A stretch of 64,000 nucleotides of DNA from Paenibacillus durus ATCC 35681. GTDB lineage: Bacteria > Bacillota > Bacilli > Paenibacillales > Paenibacillaceae. The stretch is taken from positions 2,356,001 to 2,420,000 of the forward strand of contig NZ_CP011114.1 of assembly GCF_000993825.1 (NCBI RefSeq), written 5' to 3'. Made by a program: the position numbers and the translations under genes. Positions 52,141 through 61,692 of the stretch are shown piece after piece. Numbering within the stretch: position 1 is the first letter of the stretch; every line of letters starts with the position of its first letter. Below the pieces are notes generated by a model that was not told the DNA's origin, made no database searches, and was given only the letters and a program-made list of their open reading frames with translations.

Positions 52141-54240
52141 CTACGGGATATCGTCGCTTTTCGTTTTGCGTTTGCGCGGAGCTGCTTTTTTGGCCGGCGT
52201 TTCGGACTCTAGAGGCTTGTCTGCCGGTTTATCCTCACTCTTGGCTTTGGCGCGCGTCGTTCTAGCTTTTCCTTTTGGAGCTTCCTCTAGTACGGCTGGC
52301 TCATCCCCCTTCACCTTTCGTCCGCTCTTTTTTAGGACCACCATGCTGAGCGGAGCGAGGGTTAATTCAAGGCATTGGTGCTGATTATGCATCTCTTGTT
52401 TCTGTGTCTTCAAAGCGCCTGACGACGCTCCGGAGCCGCCGAACTCGGGTCTTTCCGTACTGAACACCTCTTCATAGGTTCCCGCTTTCGGAACGCCAAT
52501 ACGGTAATTCGGCCGCTCTACCGGCTGGAAATTGATGACGATAATCAGCTGGTCGCCGGCTTTTTTCCCTTTGCGAATATAAGAAATGACGCTTTGCCAG
52601 TTGTCGTCCGCACTGATCCATTCATATCCTTCAAAGCTGTGATCAAGCTCCCAAAGCGCTTTCTCCTCAAGGTAGAACTTGTTGAGCGCAGCCGTGTAGG
52701 CCAGCATTTTCCGGTGGCTCTCGTAATCGAGCAGCAGCCAGTCAAGCTCCTCCTGATCTTTCCATTCAATGAACTGGCCGAATTCGCCGCCCATGAACAG
52801 CAGCTTTTTGCCGGGGCTTGTCATCTGATAAGCCAGCAGCAGCCGAAGGCCCGCGAACTTCTGCTCATAGGAACCGGGCATTTTGTTTAGCAGCGACCTC
52901 TTGCCATGCACCACCTCGTCATGGGAAAGCGGCAGCGTATAATTCTCCGAATAAGCGTAGACAATCGGGAATGTCAGCAAATTATGATGATAGGGGCGGG
53001 CATCAAACTCCTTCTCCACGTATGCAAGCGTATCGTTCATCCAGCCCATATTCCATTTGTAATTGAAACCAAGCCCGCCGTCATGTACGGGAGCGGTTAC
53101 GAGCGGCCAGGCGCTGGATTCCTCCGCCATCATCAACGCATGCGGATAGTGCTCAAACACGAGGCTGTTCAATTTTTGCAAAAAAGCGATGGCCTCAAGA
53201 TTCTCAAACCCGCCGTTGACATTCCGTCTAAACTGATGCTCCTGCTTCTCAAAATCAAGGCGCAGCATACTAGTAACCGCATCCACACGCATGCCGTCGA
53301 TATGGTACACGTCATACCAGAACAAGGCGTTGGAAGTAAGGAACGAAAGGACCTCCGGTCTGCCGAAGTCAAAAGAAAGCGTTCCCCACCCCGGCTTCTC
53401 CGCCAGCATCGGATCGCTGTACTCGTAGCATGGCGAGCCGTCAAACAAGCGCAGGCCCGGATCGTCCTTGGCAAAATGGGCAGGCACCCAATCGAGAATA
53501 ACGCCGATGTTCGCCTGATGCAGGCGGTCGATCAGGTACATCAGCTCCTTCGGCTCTCCGTACCGGCTTGTTGCGGCAAAATAGCCCGTTCCCTGGTACC
53601 CCCAGGAAAGATCGTATGGATGCTCCGCCAGCGGCATGAACTCCACATGCGTATAGCTGAGTTCCTGCAAATAGGGAATCAGCAGGTCAGCCATTTCCGT
53701 GTAGCTGTACAGCTCTCCGCCTTCCTTGTTATGAATATTCTCCTTCTGTCTCCATGTGCCCATGTGCATTTCGTAAATATTGAGGGGCTTATTGTAAGAA
53801 CCTTTATTCTTGCGCCGCCAGGCCGCGTCTCCCCAGCGGTAGCCTTCAATATCGGCCACAACCGACGCGGTATCCGGACGAACTTCGGCCTGGAACCCAT
53901 AAGGGTCCGCTTTCAAAAAGCTCGAGCCGTCCTGGCCGATAATTCTGTATTTGTAAAATGTTCCCTGGGCAATTTCCGGGAAAAAGTGAGTCCAAATCCC
54001 CGAATCGGGTATCTTATATAACGAGTCTTCCTCACGGCTTCCATCCCAGCCGTTTCGATCGCAAGCCAATCCTACATATGTTGCATGGGGCGCCCATACG
54101 GAAAAACGCACTCCGGGAACTCCTTCTTCCACGGAGAGATGCGCTCCGAGCATGCGATAACTGCGGTAATGGGTACCTTCGTGAAACAAGTAAATATCCT
54201 CCGGTGACGGCATGTTTACTGCTGTTGGTCGCTCAGCCAA
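52141..54240 (-). CDS. glgB: 1,4-alpha-glucan branching enzyme GlgB with basic C-terminal tail
   Basis: 699 aa. It introduces alpha-1,6 branches. It contains a CBM48 domain, the barrel ('HPYDLSWGYQGTGYFAATSRYG', 'ANIGVILDWVPAHFAKD'), the nucleophile in 'DGMRVDAVTSML', the acid in 'ALMMAEESSAW' and 'PLSHDEVVHGKRSL'. The C-terminal all-beta domain ends near residue 635. The remaining ~60 residues are an unusual low-complexity tail rich in Lys, Ala, Pro and Glu ('KGKARTTRAKAKSEDKPADK', 'KKAAPRKRKTKSDD'), absent from typical ~630-aa bacillar GlgB. The start is a TTG with AAAGGTGG 7 bases upstream. It heads the glgB-glgA operon, divergent from glgC. Confidence 0.95.
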   Translation of the reverse strand: MAERPTAVNMPSPEDIYLFHEGTHYRSYRMLGAHLSVEEGVPGVRFSVWAPHATYVGLACDRNGWDGSREEDSLYKIPDSGIWTHFFPEIAQGTFYKYRIIGQDGSSFLKADPYGFQAEVRPDTASVVADIEGYRWGDAAWRRKNKGSYNKPLNIYEMHMGTWRQKENIHNKEGGELYSYTEMADLLIPYLQELSYTHVEFMPLAEHPYDLSWGYQGTGYFAATSRYGEPKELMYLIDRLHQANIGVILDWVPAHFAKDDPGLRLFDGSPCYEYSDPMLAEKPGWGTLSFDFGRPEVLSFLTSNALFWYDVYHIDGMRVDAVTSMLRLDFEKQEHQFRRNVNGGFENLEAIAFLQKLNSLVFEHYPHALMMAEESSAWPLVTAPVHDGGLGFNYKWNMGWMNDTLAYVEKEFDARPYHHNLLTFPIVYAYSENYTLPLSHDEVVHGKRSLLNKMPGSYEQKFAGLRLLLAYQMTSPGKKLLFMGGEFGQFIEWKDQEELDWLLLDYESHRKMLAYTAALNKFYLEEKALWELDHSFEGYEWISADDNWQSVISYIRKGKKAGDQLIIVINFQPVERPNYRIGVPKAGTYEEVFSTERPEFGGSGASSGALKTQKQEMHNQHQCLELTLAPLSMVVLKKSGRKVKGDEPAVLEEAPKGKARTTRAKAKSEDKPADKPLESETPAKKAAPRKRKTKSDDIP

Positions 54241-54567
54241 TTGAATACCACCTTTTGTAAGAATGATTTAAGGTTTCCGGGGTCCCTGCAAAGTACCTGA
54301 ATATACTCCGAAGCAAAACCGCACTTTGTAGGAATAGTTATATATACAGGATGCACCTAATACATTACCCCAATTTCATCCGTTTGAAAATAATTGGTGC
54401 AGGTAAGAAATGAAAAACAAATGAAGATGTCAGCCATTTTTGTGTAATTTTCCTAAAGACTTTGTAATATATTTCACTTAGCTTCATTGTTCACGTTTCA
54501 GACGTCAGCCGGTCAGGTTATATAACATGTATTGTTTTGACAAAACACATTTTTGGAGGGGTAACGA
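54241..54567. other. Divergent promoter region glgB / glgC
   Basis: 327 AT-rich bases with no ORF. The TATATAACATG stretch (about 54519) and TTGTAATAT-like elements may carry the glgC promoter. No clear operator was found. Confidence 0.45.
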
Positions 54568-55797
54568 ATGGGTAAAAAAGATTGCATCGCCATGCTATTA
54601 GCAGGCGGGGAAGGGCGGAGGCTAGCTCCACTTACATCCAGTATGGCCAAACCGGCCGTCCCTTTCGGAGGACATTTCAGAATTATTGACTTTCCCCTCA
54701 GCAATTGTGTGAACTCGGGTATTGATACGATCGGCGTACTGACGCAATATGAAGCCGGTTCCCTTCACAGCCATATCGGTACGGGCGAGCCTTGGGGGCT
54801 CCGCACAGAACAACGTAAAGGCGTAACACTGCTGCCCTCCGGCAGTGAAGGAAGAGACAGCTATACGGGTACGGCAGATGCTATTTATAAAAATATTCCA
54901 TACATCGACAATCTTAATGTAGAAAATGTGCTTATTTTGTCCGGAGACCATATTTATCATATGGATTACCGCCAAATGCTTGATTATCATCTTGCAAAAA
55001 ACGCTGAAACGACTATTTCCGTCATGGAAGTTCCATGGGATGAAGCCAGCCGCTTTGGTGTCATGAATGTTGACGATGATCTGAAAATCACGAGTTTTGT
55101 CGAGAAGCCCAAACAACCGGAAAGCAATCTGGCTTCAATGGGTATTTATATCTTCCGCTGGGACTATCTTAAGGCTCACCTGCTTAAAGACGCGGCGAAC
55201 AAGAATTCCAGCCATGACTTCGGCAAGGATGTAATTCCCGCCATGCTTCGAAGCGAAGATCCCCTATTCGCATTCCGTTTTAAAGGCTACTGGCGTGACG
55301 TGGGCACGGTGGAAAGCCTGTGGGAAGCTCATATGGATCTCCTGCAACGAGACAAGGGCTGGAAATTTAACAATGCGAATTGGCCTATGTACAGCCGCTC
55401 TCAAATATCCAGACCATCGGTCGTCCGGGCCAAAGGTCCATCCGCAGATGCGGAATGCCTGGTTAGCGAGCATGCCTCCGTGGAAGGCAGCATCCAATGT
55501 TCGGTTATTTTCGACAATGTTGAAATCGGTAAAACCGCCGTTGTTAAGAACAGCGTAATTATGCCCGGCGCCCGCATCGGCAAAAATGTATACATCGAAA
55601 ATGCGATTATTGGGGAAGATGCCCTAATCAAAGATGGGGCTGTTGTCAAGGGAAGCATCGATCGCATCGCGGTGGCCGGACCGCGCGAGACGATTGCCCC
55701 CAAACCGCTTATCCTTACCCAGCCTTCCCGGCTGCTGCAGGATGTATACGAGAAGGCCGGTACCGGAAGACTTCGGGCCGGAGGTCTGCTCTCGTAA
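54568..55797 (+). CDS. glgC: Glucose-1-phosphate adenylyltransferase GlgC
   Basis: 409 aa. It makes ADP-glucose, the committed step of glycogen synthesis. The N-terminal nucleotidyltransferase motif is '[28 protein letters not shown]', then '[15 protein letters not shown]', '[18 protein letters not shown]', 'ITSFVEKPK' and '[24 protein letters not shown]'. C-terminal left-handed beta-helix repeats ('[26 protein letters not shown]') follow. The ATG has GGAGGGG 6 bases upstream. A separate GlgD subunit is not present here, so it may work as a homotetramer. Confidence 0.96.
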   Translation: MGKKDCIAMLLAGGEGRRLAPLTSSMAKPAVPFGGHFRIIDFPLSNCVNSGIDTIGVLTQYEAGSLHSHIGTGEPWGLRTEQRKGVTLLPSGSEGRDSYTGTADAIYKNIPYIDNLNVENVLILSGDHIYHMDYRQMLDYHLAKNAETTISVMEVPWDEASRFGVMNVDDDLKITSFVEKPKQPESNLASMGIYIFRWDYLKAHLLKDAANKNSSHDFGKDVIPAMLRSEDPLFAFRFKGYWRDVGTVESLWEAHMDLLQRDKGWKFNNANWPMYSRSQISRPSVVRAKGPSADAECLVSEHASVEGSIQCSVIFDNVEIGKTAVVKNSVIMPGARIGKNVYIENAIIGEDALIKDGAVVKGSIDRIAVAGPRETIAPKPLILTQPSRLLQDVYEKAGTGRLRAGGLLS

Positions 55798-55808
55798 GAA
55801 CCAGCATC

Positions 55809-55857
55809 AAAAAAGGGTTGTTTCTACAGGTTAATGCCTGTGAAACAACCCTTGTTT
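55809..55857 (+). terminator. Terminator of glgC
   Basis: AAGGGTTGTTTC-TACAGG and CCTGTGAAACAACCCTT form an 18-base near-perfect stem, then GTTTG. Confidence 0.88.
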
Positions 55858-55940
55858 GAATTTATCAGAAAACGTTGCAAGAAAAGCTGCCGCTACTGAA
55901 GGAACCGGGGCCATCGTTCGAAACCCGGGGCTTATGTACA

Positions 55941-57029
55941 TTACATAATGTTGTGTTTTATTTCGTTCCACTCTCTGTCCAGCATAGCCATCTCGATTAA
56001 ATTCGCGTAGCGGTCACTGAAACGGGCCGCTTCAAGATGCTCGCCTTCCCGGCGGAATCCGAGAGCTTCATAAGCACGAATCGCGGAGGTATTGAAATCA
56101 AAGACGCCGAGCGCCAGCCTGTGCAGCTCCAATGATTCAAAGCCGATGCGCATGGCTTCAGCCATCATCCGGCGTACAAAGCCCTTGCCCCGGTATTCCG
56201 GATCAAGTATGACCCTAGTAATTCGGGCCGAACCGTTATCCCGGTCAATGCGGGCCAAACTGAGATGCCCGATTATGGTATCCGTTGCCATATGCACGGC
56301 GCTATAGACCATCGCCTCAGACTCAGCGGGATGGTTGGTGCCGTCGAGATATTTTCTCAGCTCATCATCCTGAACCGGAAAATGGAGCGAAGGCCCCGCC
56401 CACTGCTTGAGGAAATCCGCCGAGACGCTCCAGCGTTTCAGATATTCGAAGTCCGCTGCATCAAAATACTGCAACCGAATAGCATCCTGATCGCCTGAAG
56501 TCTCTATTTCCTCGTACAGATTGACAAGCCTTCCCCCGCCTACATCATTGGTGCCCATATAGCGGAACCCCTGGCTTTGGTAATACCGGTTCAGCTTCAC
56601 ATTATCGGCGATTGTGTCGAGACGAAGCCCGCTGCGTCCGGATGCTTTGGCCGTATCGGCGGCGAATTTCAGCAGCTTGCCGCCCAGCCCCGCCCCGCGG
56701 AAAGGCATCGCCACTGCCAACCTGTGCAGATAGGCATAGGACTCGTCATTTCGCCGTCCCCAATACTGGGGGTCTCCAAACTGCAGGGTGAACATACCGG
56801 CAGCCACGCCGTCTTGCATAGCGATATAGACCTCACGCTCGTCAAAGTAATTCAGGATTTCCTCTTCCTTGAACTGCTCCGGTTTCCACTGTGTCAGGCC
56901 GTTATCGCGCATCCACTGCGCCGCTTCCCGCAGCAGCTTCAGGACCTCTCCGGCCATGCCGGAGTCTGCGCGAACCACGGTCAGTCTGCCCAGGGAAGTG
57001 TGGATATCTCCAGTAATCGGCAAACTCAT
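55941..57029 (-). CDS. Tandem GNAT acetyltransferase (two domains)
   Basis: 362 aa with two GNAT domains. The first (about 15-175) has 'YAYLHRLAVAMPFRGAGLGGKLLKFA', with G-A-G-L-G-G as CoA loop, and 'NVKLNRYYQSQGFRYMG'. The second (about 185-350) has 'ITRVILDPEYRGKGFVRRMMAEAM' and 'NTSAIRAYEALGFRREG'. Both CoA-binding loops look intact, so both may be active. Substrates are unknown. The ATG overlaps the upstream histidine kinase stop by 4 bases, making it the last gene of the operon 61297-55941. Confidence 0.88.
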   Translation of the reverse strand: MSLPITGDIHTSLGRLTVVRADSGMAGEVLKLLREAAQWMRDNGLTQWKPEQFKEEEILNYFDEREVYIAMQDGVAAGMFTLQFGDPQYWGRRNDESYAYLHRLAVAMPFRGAGLGGKLLKFAADTAKASGRSGLRLDTIADNVKLNRYYQSQGFRYMGTNDVGGGRLVNLYEEIETSGDQDAIRLQYFDAADFEYLKRWSVSADFLKQWAGPSLHFPVQDDELRKYLDGTNHPAESEAMVYSAVHMATDTIIGHLSLARIDRDNGSARITRVILDPEYRGKGFVRRMMAEAMRIGFESLELHRLALGVFDFNTSAIRAYEALGFRREGEHLEAARFSDRYANLIEMAMLDREWNEIKHNIM

Positions 57030-58489
57030 GCCTTGCCCTCCTCCTGATCATGATTTTCCTCCGGCATGGGCAGGCTTTCCTGCCCTACCGTCTCCACTGC
57101 CGGAGACGGCTCCGCAAGCTGCAGGTGTACCGTAACCCGAGTGCCTTTGCCAAGCTCGCTGTTAATTTCCATCGTTCCGCCATGAAGCTCCACCAGCTGC
57201 TGTGAAATAGCTAGACCAAGACCGGTGCCGCCATTAAGCGAATCCACCTGGAAGAAGCGGTCCTTTACCCGGTTTAAGTGATCCTGGCTGATGCCGATCC
57301 CGCTGTCCTGAACCACAATTTCGGCCTCTTCATCGTCAGCACGGCACGCAGAAAGCATAATACTAGAGCCTTCATGCGAGAATTTTACCGCATTGTCCGT
57401 CAAATTCAGGAACACCTGCTTCAGCCGGTTGGCGTCGCCTCTGACATAAATGCCTTCTTCAGCTTCCAGTACAAGCCTAATGCTCTTTTTCTCGGCTTTG
57501 GCCCACAGATTTAGAATAATTTCCTGCAACAGCTCTTTTACACCTACGGTGCCGATGGAAAGCTTCATTTCATTCTGATGCAGCTTGGAGAAGTCGAGAA
57601 TCTCCTCGACGAGTCCGATCAGCCGATCGCTCTCCTTGGAAATAATGCTCATGCCAAGCTTTGTTTCCTCCGGATCATAGCCGCCGGAGATCAGCGTTTC
57701 ACTCCAGCCCTTGATGCTGGTCAGCGGCGTCCTAAGTTCATGCGAAATGGAAGAGATAAAATCATCCTTGATCTGGTTGCTCCGCACAATCTCCTCGGCC
57801 AAGTAATTCAGGGTAGAGGCAAGCTCCCCGATCTCGTAAAGATAATCTCCCTTGATGCGCACATTGAATTTGCCTCTGGCCATTTGCGCGGATACCGCCG
57901 TAATATTGTTCAGCGGCTTGATAATCGAGTTGGCCAATCCGAAGCTGAAGGCGGCGACGACCGCAAGGACGGCCATGCCAACGCCAACCGAGATAAGAGT
58001 GACGTTAAATAAATCAGCGTTCACTCCTTCTACAGAGGTCACATAGCGCAGCACATAAGCGTCGCGGCCGTGGATTTGCAGCACTTTGGAGACGGCCATA
58101 ACGTTTTCGTTGGTTCCCGGCTGTCTGCCGACCCACCGTCCGATTCCGCCGCCGACCGCTTCCGGCACATCGCTCGTCGTAATCGTCCGGTCAGGCTGAA
58201 AGCCCGTCGAGCTTGTGATCATATCGCCTTTCAGCGTAAGCACTTGAAGCTCCGTGTCCTTTAGTTCGAAGCTGCGCAGCAGCTCCTGCAGGGAAATCGG
58301 GGAGTCCCTAATAGTGACCCGATAAAAATATTCCGCCTGGCTGATTTGTGTCGTAATCCGGGTATAGATGCTGTCATAGTAATACGTCCGAATTACGATC
58401 AGAAAGATGACTTCCACGAGGAGAAGCGCCAAAAAAACTACAAGAATGTAGTGTAAAACAATCTGTCTGCGCATCCCCTTCTTGATCAT
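57026..58489 (-). CDS. Sensor histidine kinase (ResE/WalK-like, no PAS domain)
   Basis: 487 aa. Membrane helix 1 (about 10-32), an extracytoplasmic domain of about 130 residues, helix 2 (about 160-182), HAMP ('NSIIKPLNNITAVSAQMARGKFNVR'), H-box 'DDFISSISHELRTPLTSIKGW', N-box 'QVFLNLTDNAVKFS' and G-boxes 'VQDSGIGISQDH', 'GGTGLGLAIS'. An acidic tail follows. The start at 58489 overlaps the response-regulator stop (ATGA); the longer frame to 58507 is less likely. It pairs with the regulator upstream; the signal is unknown. Confidence 0.93.
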   Translation of the reverse strand: MIKKGMRRQIVLHYILVVFLALLLVEVIFLIVIRTYYYDSIYTRITTQISQAEYFYRVTIRDSPISLQELLRSFELKDTELQVLTLKGDMITSSTGFQPDRTITTSDVPEAVGGGIGRWVGRQPGTNENVMAVSKVLQIHGRDAYVLRYVTSVEGVNADLFNVTLISVGVGMAVLAVVAAFSFGLANSIIKPLNNITAVSAQMARGKFNVRIKGDYLYEIGELASTLNYLAEEIVRSNQIKDDFISSISHELRTPLTSIKGWSETLISGGYDPEETKLGMSIISKESDRLIGLVEEILDFSKLHQNEMKLSIGTVGVKELLQEIILNLWAKAEKKSIRLVLEAEEGIYVRGDANRLKQVFLNLTDNAVKFSHEGSSIMLSACRADDEEAEIVVQDSGIGISQDHLNRVKDRFFQVDSLNGGTGLGLAISQQLVELHGGTMEINSELGKGTRVTVHLQLAEPSPAVETVGQESLPMPEENHDQEEGKA

Positions 58490-59184
58490 TGTCCTTGACC
58501 TTTCCACTTATAACCGTGCCCCCATACCGTCTGCAAATATTCGGGCTCCGATGGGTTGTTTTCGATTTTTTGACGCAGCCGGCGGATGTTGACGTCTACG
58601 ATCTTCGGGTCGCCCATGTACTCCTTGCCCCACACATGATCGAGCAGAAGATCCCGGCTCAGCGGTGTATTCTCTTTTTCAAGGAAAAACTGCACCAGCG
58701 AAAATTCGGTCGGCGTAAGTTCAATAGGGTCCCCGCTGCGCTTGAATTGCTTGGAGATGAGATCGAGTGTAAACGGCCCGGAGTGAAAAGACACCTTCGC
58801 GGACTGCTCCCGGTGCACATTCACTCTCCGCAGAAGCGACTGAATGCGGGCGATCAGCTCTGTTGGGCTAAAAGGCTTGCTGACATGATCATCGGCGCCC
58901 ACGGACAGCGCATATACCTTATCCTGCTCCTGCACCTTGGCCGTCAGAAAAATGATGCCGATCCGTTCATTCGTCTCGCGGATTCGTCTGCACACTTCGA
59001 AACCGTCAATGCCCGGCACCATCACGTCAAGCAGCGCGATATCAATATCGGGTACCGCATTCAGCTTGGCGAGAGCTTCATTGCCGTCGCCCGCTTCCAG
59101 CACTTCAAACCCGTTGCGTTTCAAGTTGATGACAATAAAACTGCGGATGGATTCTTCATCCTCAAGTATAAGCACCTTACTCAA
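58486..59184 (-). CDS. OmpR-family response regulator
   Basis: 232 aa. Receiver 1-120 with acidic pocket 'ILEDEESIRSF', phospho-Asp in 'IALLDVMVPGIDGFEVCRR', Thr/Lys switch in 'IIFLTAKVQ' and 'VGADDHVSKPFSP'. C-terminal winged helix about 130-230 ('LTPTEFSLVQFFLEKENTPLSRDLLLDHVWG', 'DVNIRRLRQKIE'). It overlaps the upstream lipoprotein gene by 4 bases and the kinase gene downstream by 4. Unlike the regulator at 43 kb, it is intact. Confidence 0.95.
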   Translation of the reverse strand: MSKVLILEDEESIRSFIVINLKRNGFEVLEAGDGNEALAKLNAVPDIDIALLDVMVPGIDGFEVCRRIRETNERIGIIFLTAKVQEQDKVYALSVGADDHVSKPFSPTELIARIQSLLRRVNVHREQSAKVSFHSGPFTLDLISKQFKRSGDPIELTPTEFSLVQFFLEKENTPLSRDLLLDHVWGKEYMGDPKIVDVNIRRLRQKIENNPSEPEYLQTVWGHGYKWKGQGQ

Positions 59185-60548
59185 TTGATTCCCTTCCTCT
59201 CTGCGGGAAGCGTAGTGTTCCCTTTCTTTATTCCGTCTGCATTCTGCTCTAGCTTACCCCGATATCCGATGATTGTGTCCGCATCCTGGCCCCAAAGCTC
59301 CCAGCCGTCGCCTTTTACCCGATTCCACTCCTCCGTGGAGAAAAAGGAAATTTCGGCAACCGTCTCGCCAGTGTCAGACATGATGAATTTGAGATATCGG
59401 TTTTGCACGGATTTCGTGTCAACCGTAACCTTGCCATGCCATGCCGGAGGAAAATTCAGTGTAAACCGGTCCGATGGATCACGATACTGCTGCAGCGCGA
59501 AGACCAGCCCTTCCTTTCCATCCCATTTATAGTAAGAGTAGAACCAGGGGACTGCATCTGCCTCAAAATTCTCCCAGCCGGACGGTCTTTCCATCAGGCC
59601 GATTTCGATGATGCCGTCTCCGTCGATGTCCCCGCTTGAAATCCGGCGGTCCTTAAATGTACTGTCGTCTCCAGAAAGAACGACGCGGAAACGGTCATTC
59701 TCCATAACGACCATATAGCTGTAGGCGGAATGCGAGTTGACGGCAGCGTCAAGAACGATGCCCTCTTTGCCTTTCGCCACCTTACCGACTGCAACGTTGT
59801 AGTAGTTATTAATGTAAGGATCGAGATTTTCCAACCGGTCAAGCTCCTTGAACCCGCCGTTGTACTGATAGGTCGTCAACGTGGAGGACTCGTTCCGCTT
59901 GAGCGAAACAACCGTTATGTCGTCCATCCCGTCTCCGTTCAAATCGTCAATTACATATTTGGTGTAGGGGAGCGTCAACATCTCTTCCAGTGAAGTACCC
60001 GAATACCTGTAGACGACCAGACCTTTCTGCAGCCCTTCGTCTCCCCGTGAATAGCCGGCAATAATCTCCGGTATGCCGTCACCCGTCAAGTCCCTGATTT
60101 CGACCGACTCAAGCACGGTGCCCGCGCCGTCGAAGGTCAGCTTCTTGACCCAGGAGTCGCCCTGCTTCTCCAGAATCAGACCGTGAATCTCCACCGTCTC
60201 GCCCGGCGTTTCATAGAAGACCAGTGTTTCCGGAACTCCGTCCCCGTTGAGATCCTCTGTGCGGATGGAGCTGTCGTCGTCGTTGTTCGGACGAATCAGC
60301 TTCAGTGTGCTTATAGCGGCCATCAGCGTCGCCTTATCCTCTGAGAGCCTTGGCGACTTCATCCTGGATACGGGGTCGCTGATAAAGCTGCACCCCGATA
60401 GCAGCGAGAGTGCCAAGATCCCGGCGCCAATCTGCCGTAAAGCCGGAATGGCGAAGGTGCGGCGCAAGTCCGAAACACCGGCGGAGGAACACCGCGAACG
60501 GGAACGAGGGCGCCGCAGACTTTGTATTATCAACTGGATCACTCTCAT
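59181..60548 (-). CDS. Lipoprotein with FG-GAP/dockerin-like Asp-rich repeats
   Basis: 455 aa. Its basic N-terminal stretch is longer than a normal signal (about 35 residues before the hydrophobic core), then lipobox 'LALSLLSGC' (Cys about 53). At least four calcium-type loops repeat: 'DLNGDGVPETLV', 'DLTGDGIPEIIAG', 'DLNGDGMDDITVV', 'DIDGDGIIEIGL', as in beta-propeller FG-GAP/VCBS proteins. The start is uncertain: no good ribosome site precedes 60548, and a later start nearer the signal would fit better. It is encoded between a lone ABC ATPase and a two-component system, so it could be the sensory or accessory lipoprotein of that system. Confidence 0.8.
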   Translation of the reverse strand: MRVIQLIIQSLRRPRSRSRCSSAGVSDLRRTFAIPALRQIGAGILALSLLSGCSFISDPVSRMKSPRLSEDKATLMAAISTLKLIRPNNDDDSSIRTEDLNGDGVPETLVFYETPGETVEIHGLILEKQGDSWVKKLTFDGAGTVLESVEIRDLTGDGIPEIIAGYSRGDEGLQKGLVVYRYSGTSLEEMLTLPYTKYVIDDLNGDGMDDITVVSLKRNESSTLTTYQYNGGFKELDRLENLDPYINNYYNVAVGKVAKGKEGIVLDAAVNSHSAYSYMVVMENDRFRVVLSGDDSTFKDRRISSGDIDGDGIIEIGLMERPSGWENFEADAVPWFYSYYKWDGKEGLVFALQQYRDPSDRFTLNFPPAWHGKVTVDTKSVQNRYLKFIMSDTGETVAEISFFSTEEWNRVKGDGWELWGQDADTIIGYRGKLEQNADGIKKGNTTLPAERKGIN

Positions 60549-60568
60549 TTCATTGATCAGAATTCTGT

Positions 60569-61297
60569 CTATAACAATCCGGCACGCTCCTGTGAGGTAA
60601 GACGGCGGCCGGTAACATCATGCTTGATAATTCCGTTGTCCAGCACCCAAAGGCGCGTAGCGTAGCGCTCGGCAAGCTCAAGCGGCATGACGGCGATAAC
60701 CGTAAGGCCGTTCTCCTTGCACAGTTCCCGCAACGTCTCCATAATGTTCTGCGCCGATTTCGGGTCAAGCCCCGTCACCGGCTCATCGGCCAGAATGACC
60801 TTGGCTCCGTGGACGAGCGCCCGGGCGATGGCAACGCGCTGGCGCTCGCCGCCGCTGAGCTGGCCTGTCTGCATCTTGGCCTTGTCCAGCAGGCCGATCC
60901 GCTCCAGTTCATCCATCGCTCCCATGTAATCGTCGGAGCGGACCATTCCCGACAACCTCCGCCATAGAGGGGTCTGGGCTGATTGGCCAATCAGCACGTT
61001 CTTTAAAGCGGTGCGGGTCGGATTCAGCTGGGCGTTCTGCTCCAGGAATGCCCATTCGCGGCGGATTTTCGTCCTCCCGCCAAGGCCGCCCTTAAGAATA
61101 TCGGTGCCGTCCACCCGGAAATTTCCTTTATCCCACTTGTCGCGCAGCGCCAAGCACCGCAGCAGCGTCGTTTTGCCGCTCCCGCTTGCGCCGAGCAGTC
61201 CGATCAGTTCTCCGGATTCCATTCGAAAGCCTATGTCTCTTAGTACCGGAGTCTGTTCCGGTCCGAGCGTCTTGGCTAAATGCTCCACGATAATCAT
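60569..61297 (-). CDS. ABC transporter ATP-binding protein, PhnC-like
   Basis: 242 aa. Walker A 'GLLGASGSGKTTLLRCLALRDKWD', Q-loop 'WAFLEQNAQLNPTRTALKNVLIG', signature 'GQLSGGERQRVAIARALVHG', Walker B 'VILADEPVTGLDPKSAQ'. The layout is nearest to phosphonate-importer ATPases (PhnC). No permease or binding protein is encoded beside it. The expected His of the H-loop is absent: 'VIAVMPLELAERYA' has Met/Pro where 'SxHxxxxA' would stand. It could serve a permease encoded elsewhere or have a regulatory role. The ATG has AGGAGA 9 bases upstream. First gene of a five-gene operon. Confidence 0.85.
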   Translation of the reverse strand: MIIVEHLAKTLGPEQTPVLRDIGFRMESGELIGLLGASGSGKTTLLRCLALRDKWDKGNFRVDGTDILKGGLGGRTKIRREWAFLEQNAQLNPTRTALKNVLIGQSAQTPLWRRLSGMVRSDDYMGAMDELERIGLLDKAKMQTGQLSGGERQRVAIARALVHGAKVILADEPVTGLDPKSAQNIMETLRELCKENGLTVIAVMPLELAERYATRLWVLDNGIIKHDVTGRRLTSQERAGLL

Positions 61298-61692
61298 GAA
61301 TCAGTCTCTCCTGTCCGCCAGTTCTACTTCATATATAGTGTACTTGAAAAGCAAGAACAAATTCCATGCGATCACTCGTTCCCTTATCTTAACTCAAAAA
61401 TCGCATTTTGGCGAGAATAATCACCCCGGGAAGACGAACAGGATATAAAGGAATCCCAATAATCCGGCGGCGCCCGGCATTCTCTTGGCAGCAAGCATCA
61501 AAGCAAAGAAACCGATATGCCGATATATTGTACAGCTTCATTAATGCCGTTCAGCAAAGAAACGCTGCAAATGTACGGATGATATGTTCCTAATATTTCT
61601 AGTATAATAAGAAACAACATTATAGTGGACAACCCCAAACCAAACAAGAGATAATCAGAAGTGAGTGATTTTCTGGGAGGACTGCATGTTTC
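61298..61692. other. Divergent intergenic region
   Basis: 395 bases between the PhnC-like operon and the ArsR-type gene. No ORF with a ribosome site. TATAAT at about 61603-61608 is a likely -10 for the rightward gene. The GC-rich patch 61430-61500 is unexplained. Confidence 0.5.

Noticed and set aside
51223..52212. 329-codon plus-strand frame across glgA
   Set aside because: Antisense shadow of a fully conserved glgA; no initiation signal.
52906..54021. 371-codon plus-strand frame across glgB
   Set aside because: Shadow of the conserved branching-enzyme frame; composition unlike a real protein.
58489..59532. 347-codon plus-strand frame opposite the response regulator and lipoprotein
   Set aside because: Both genes on the minus strand carry all family motifs; the opposing frame has none.
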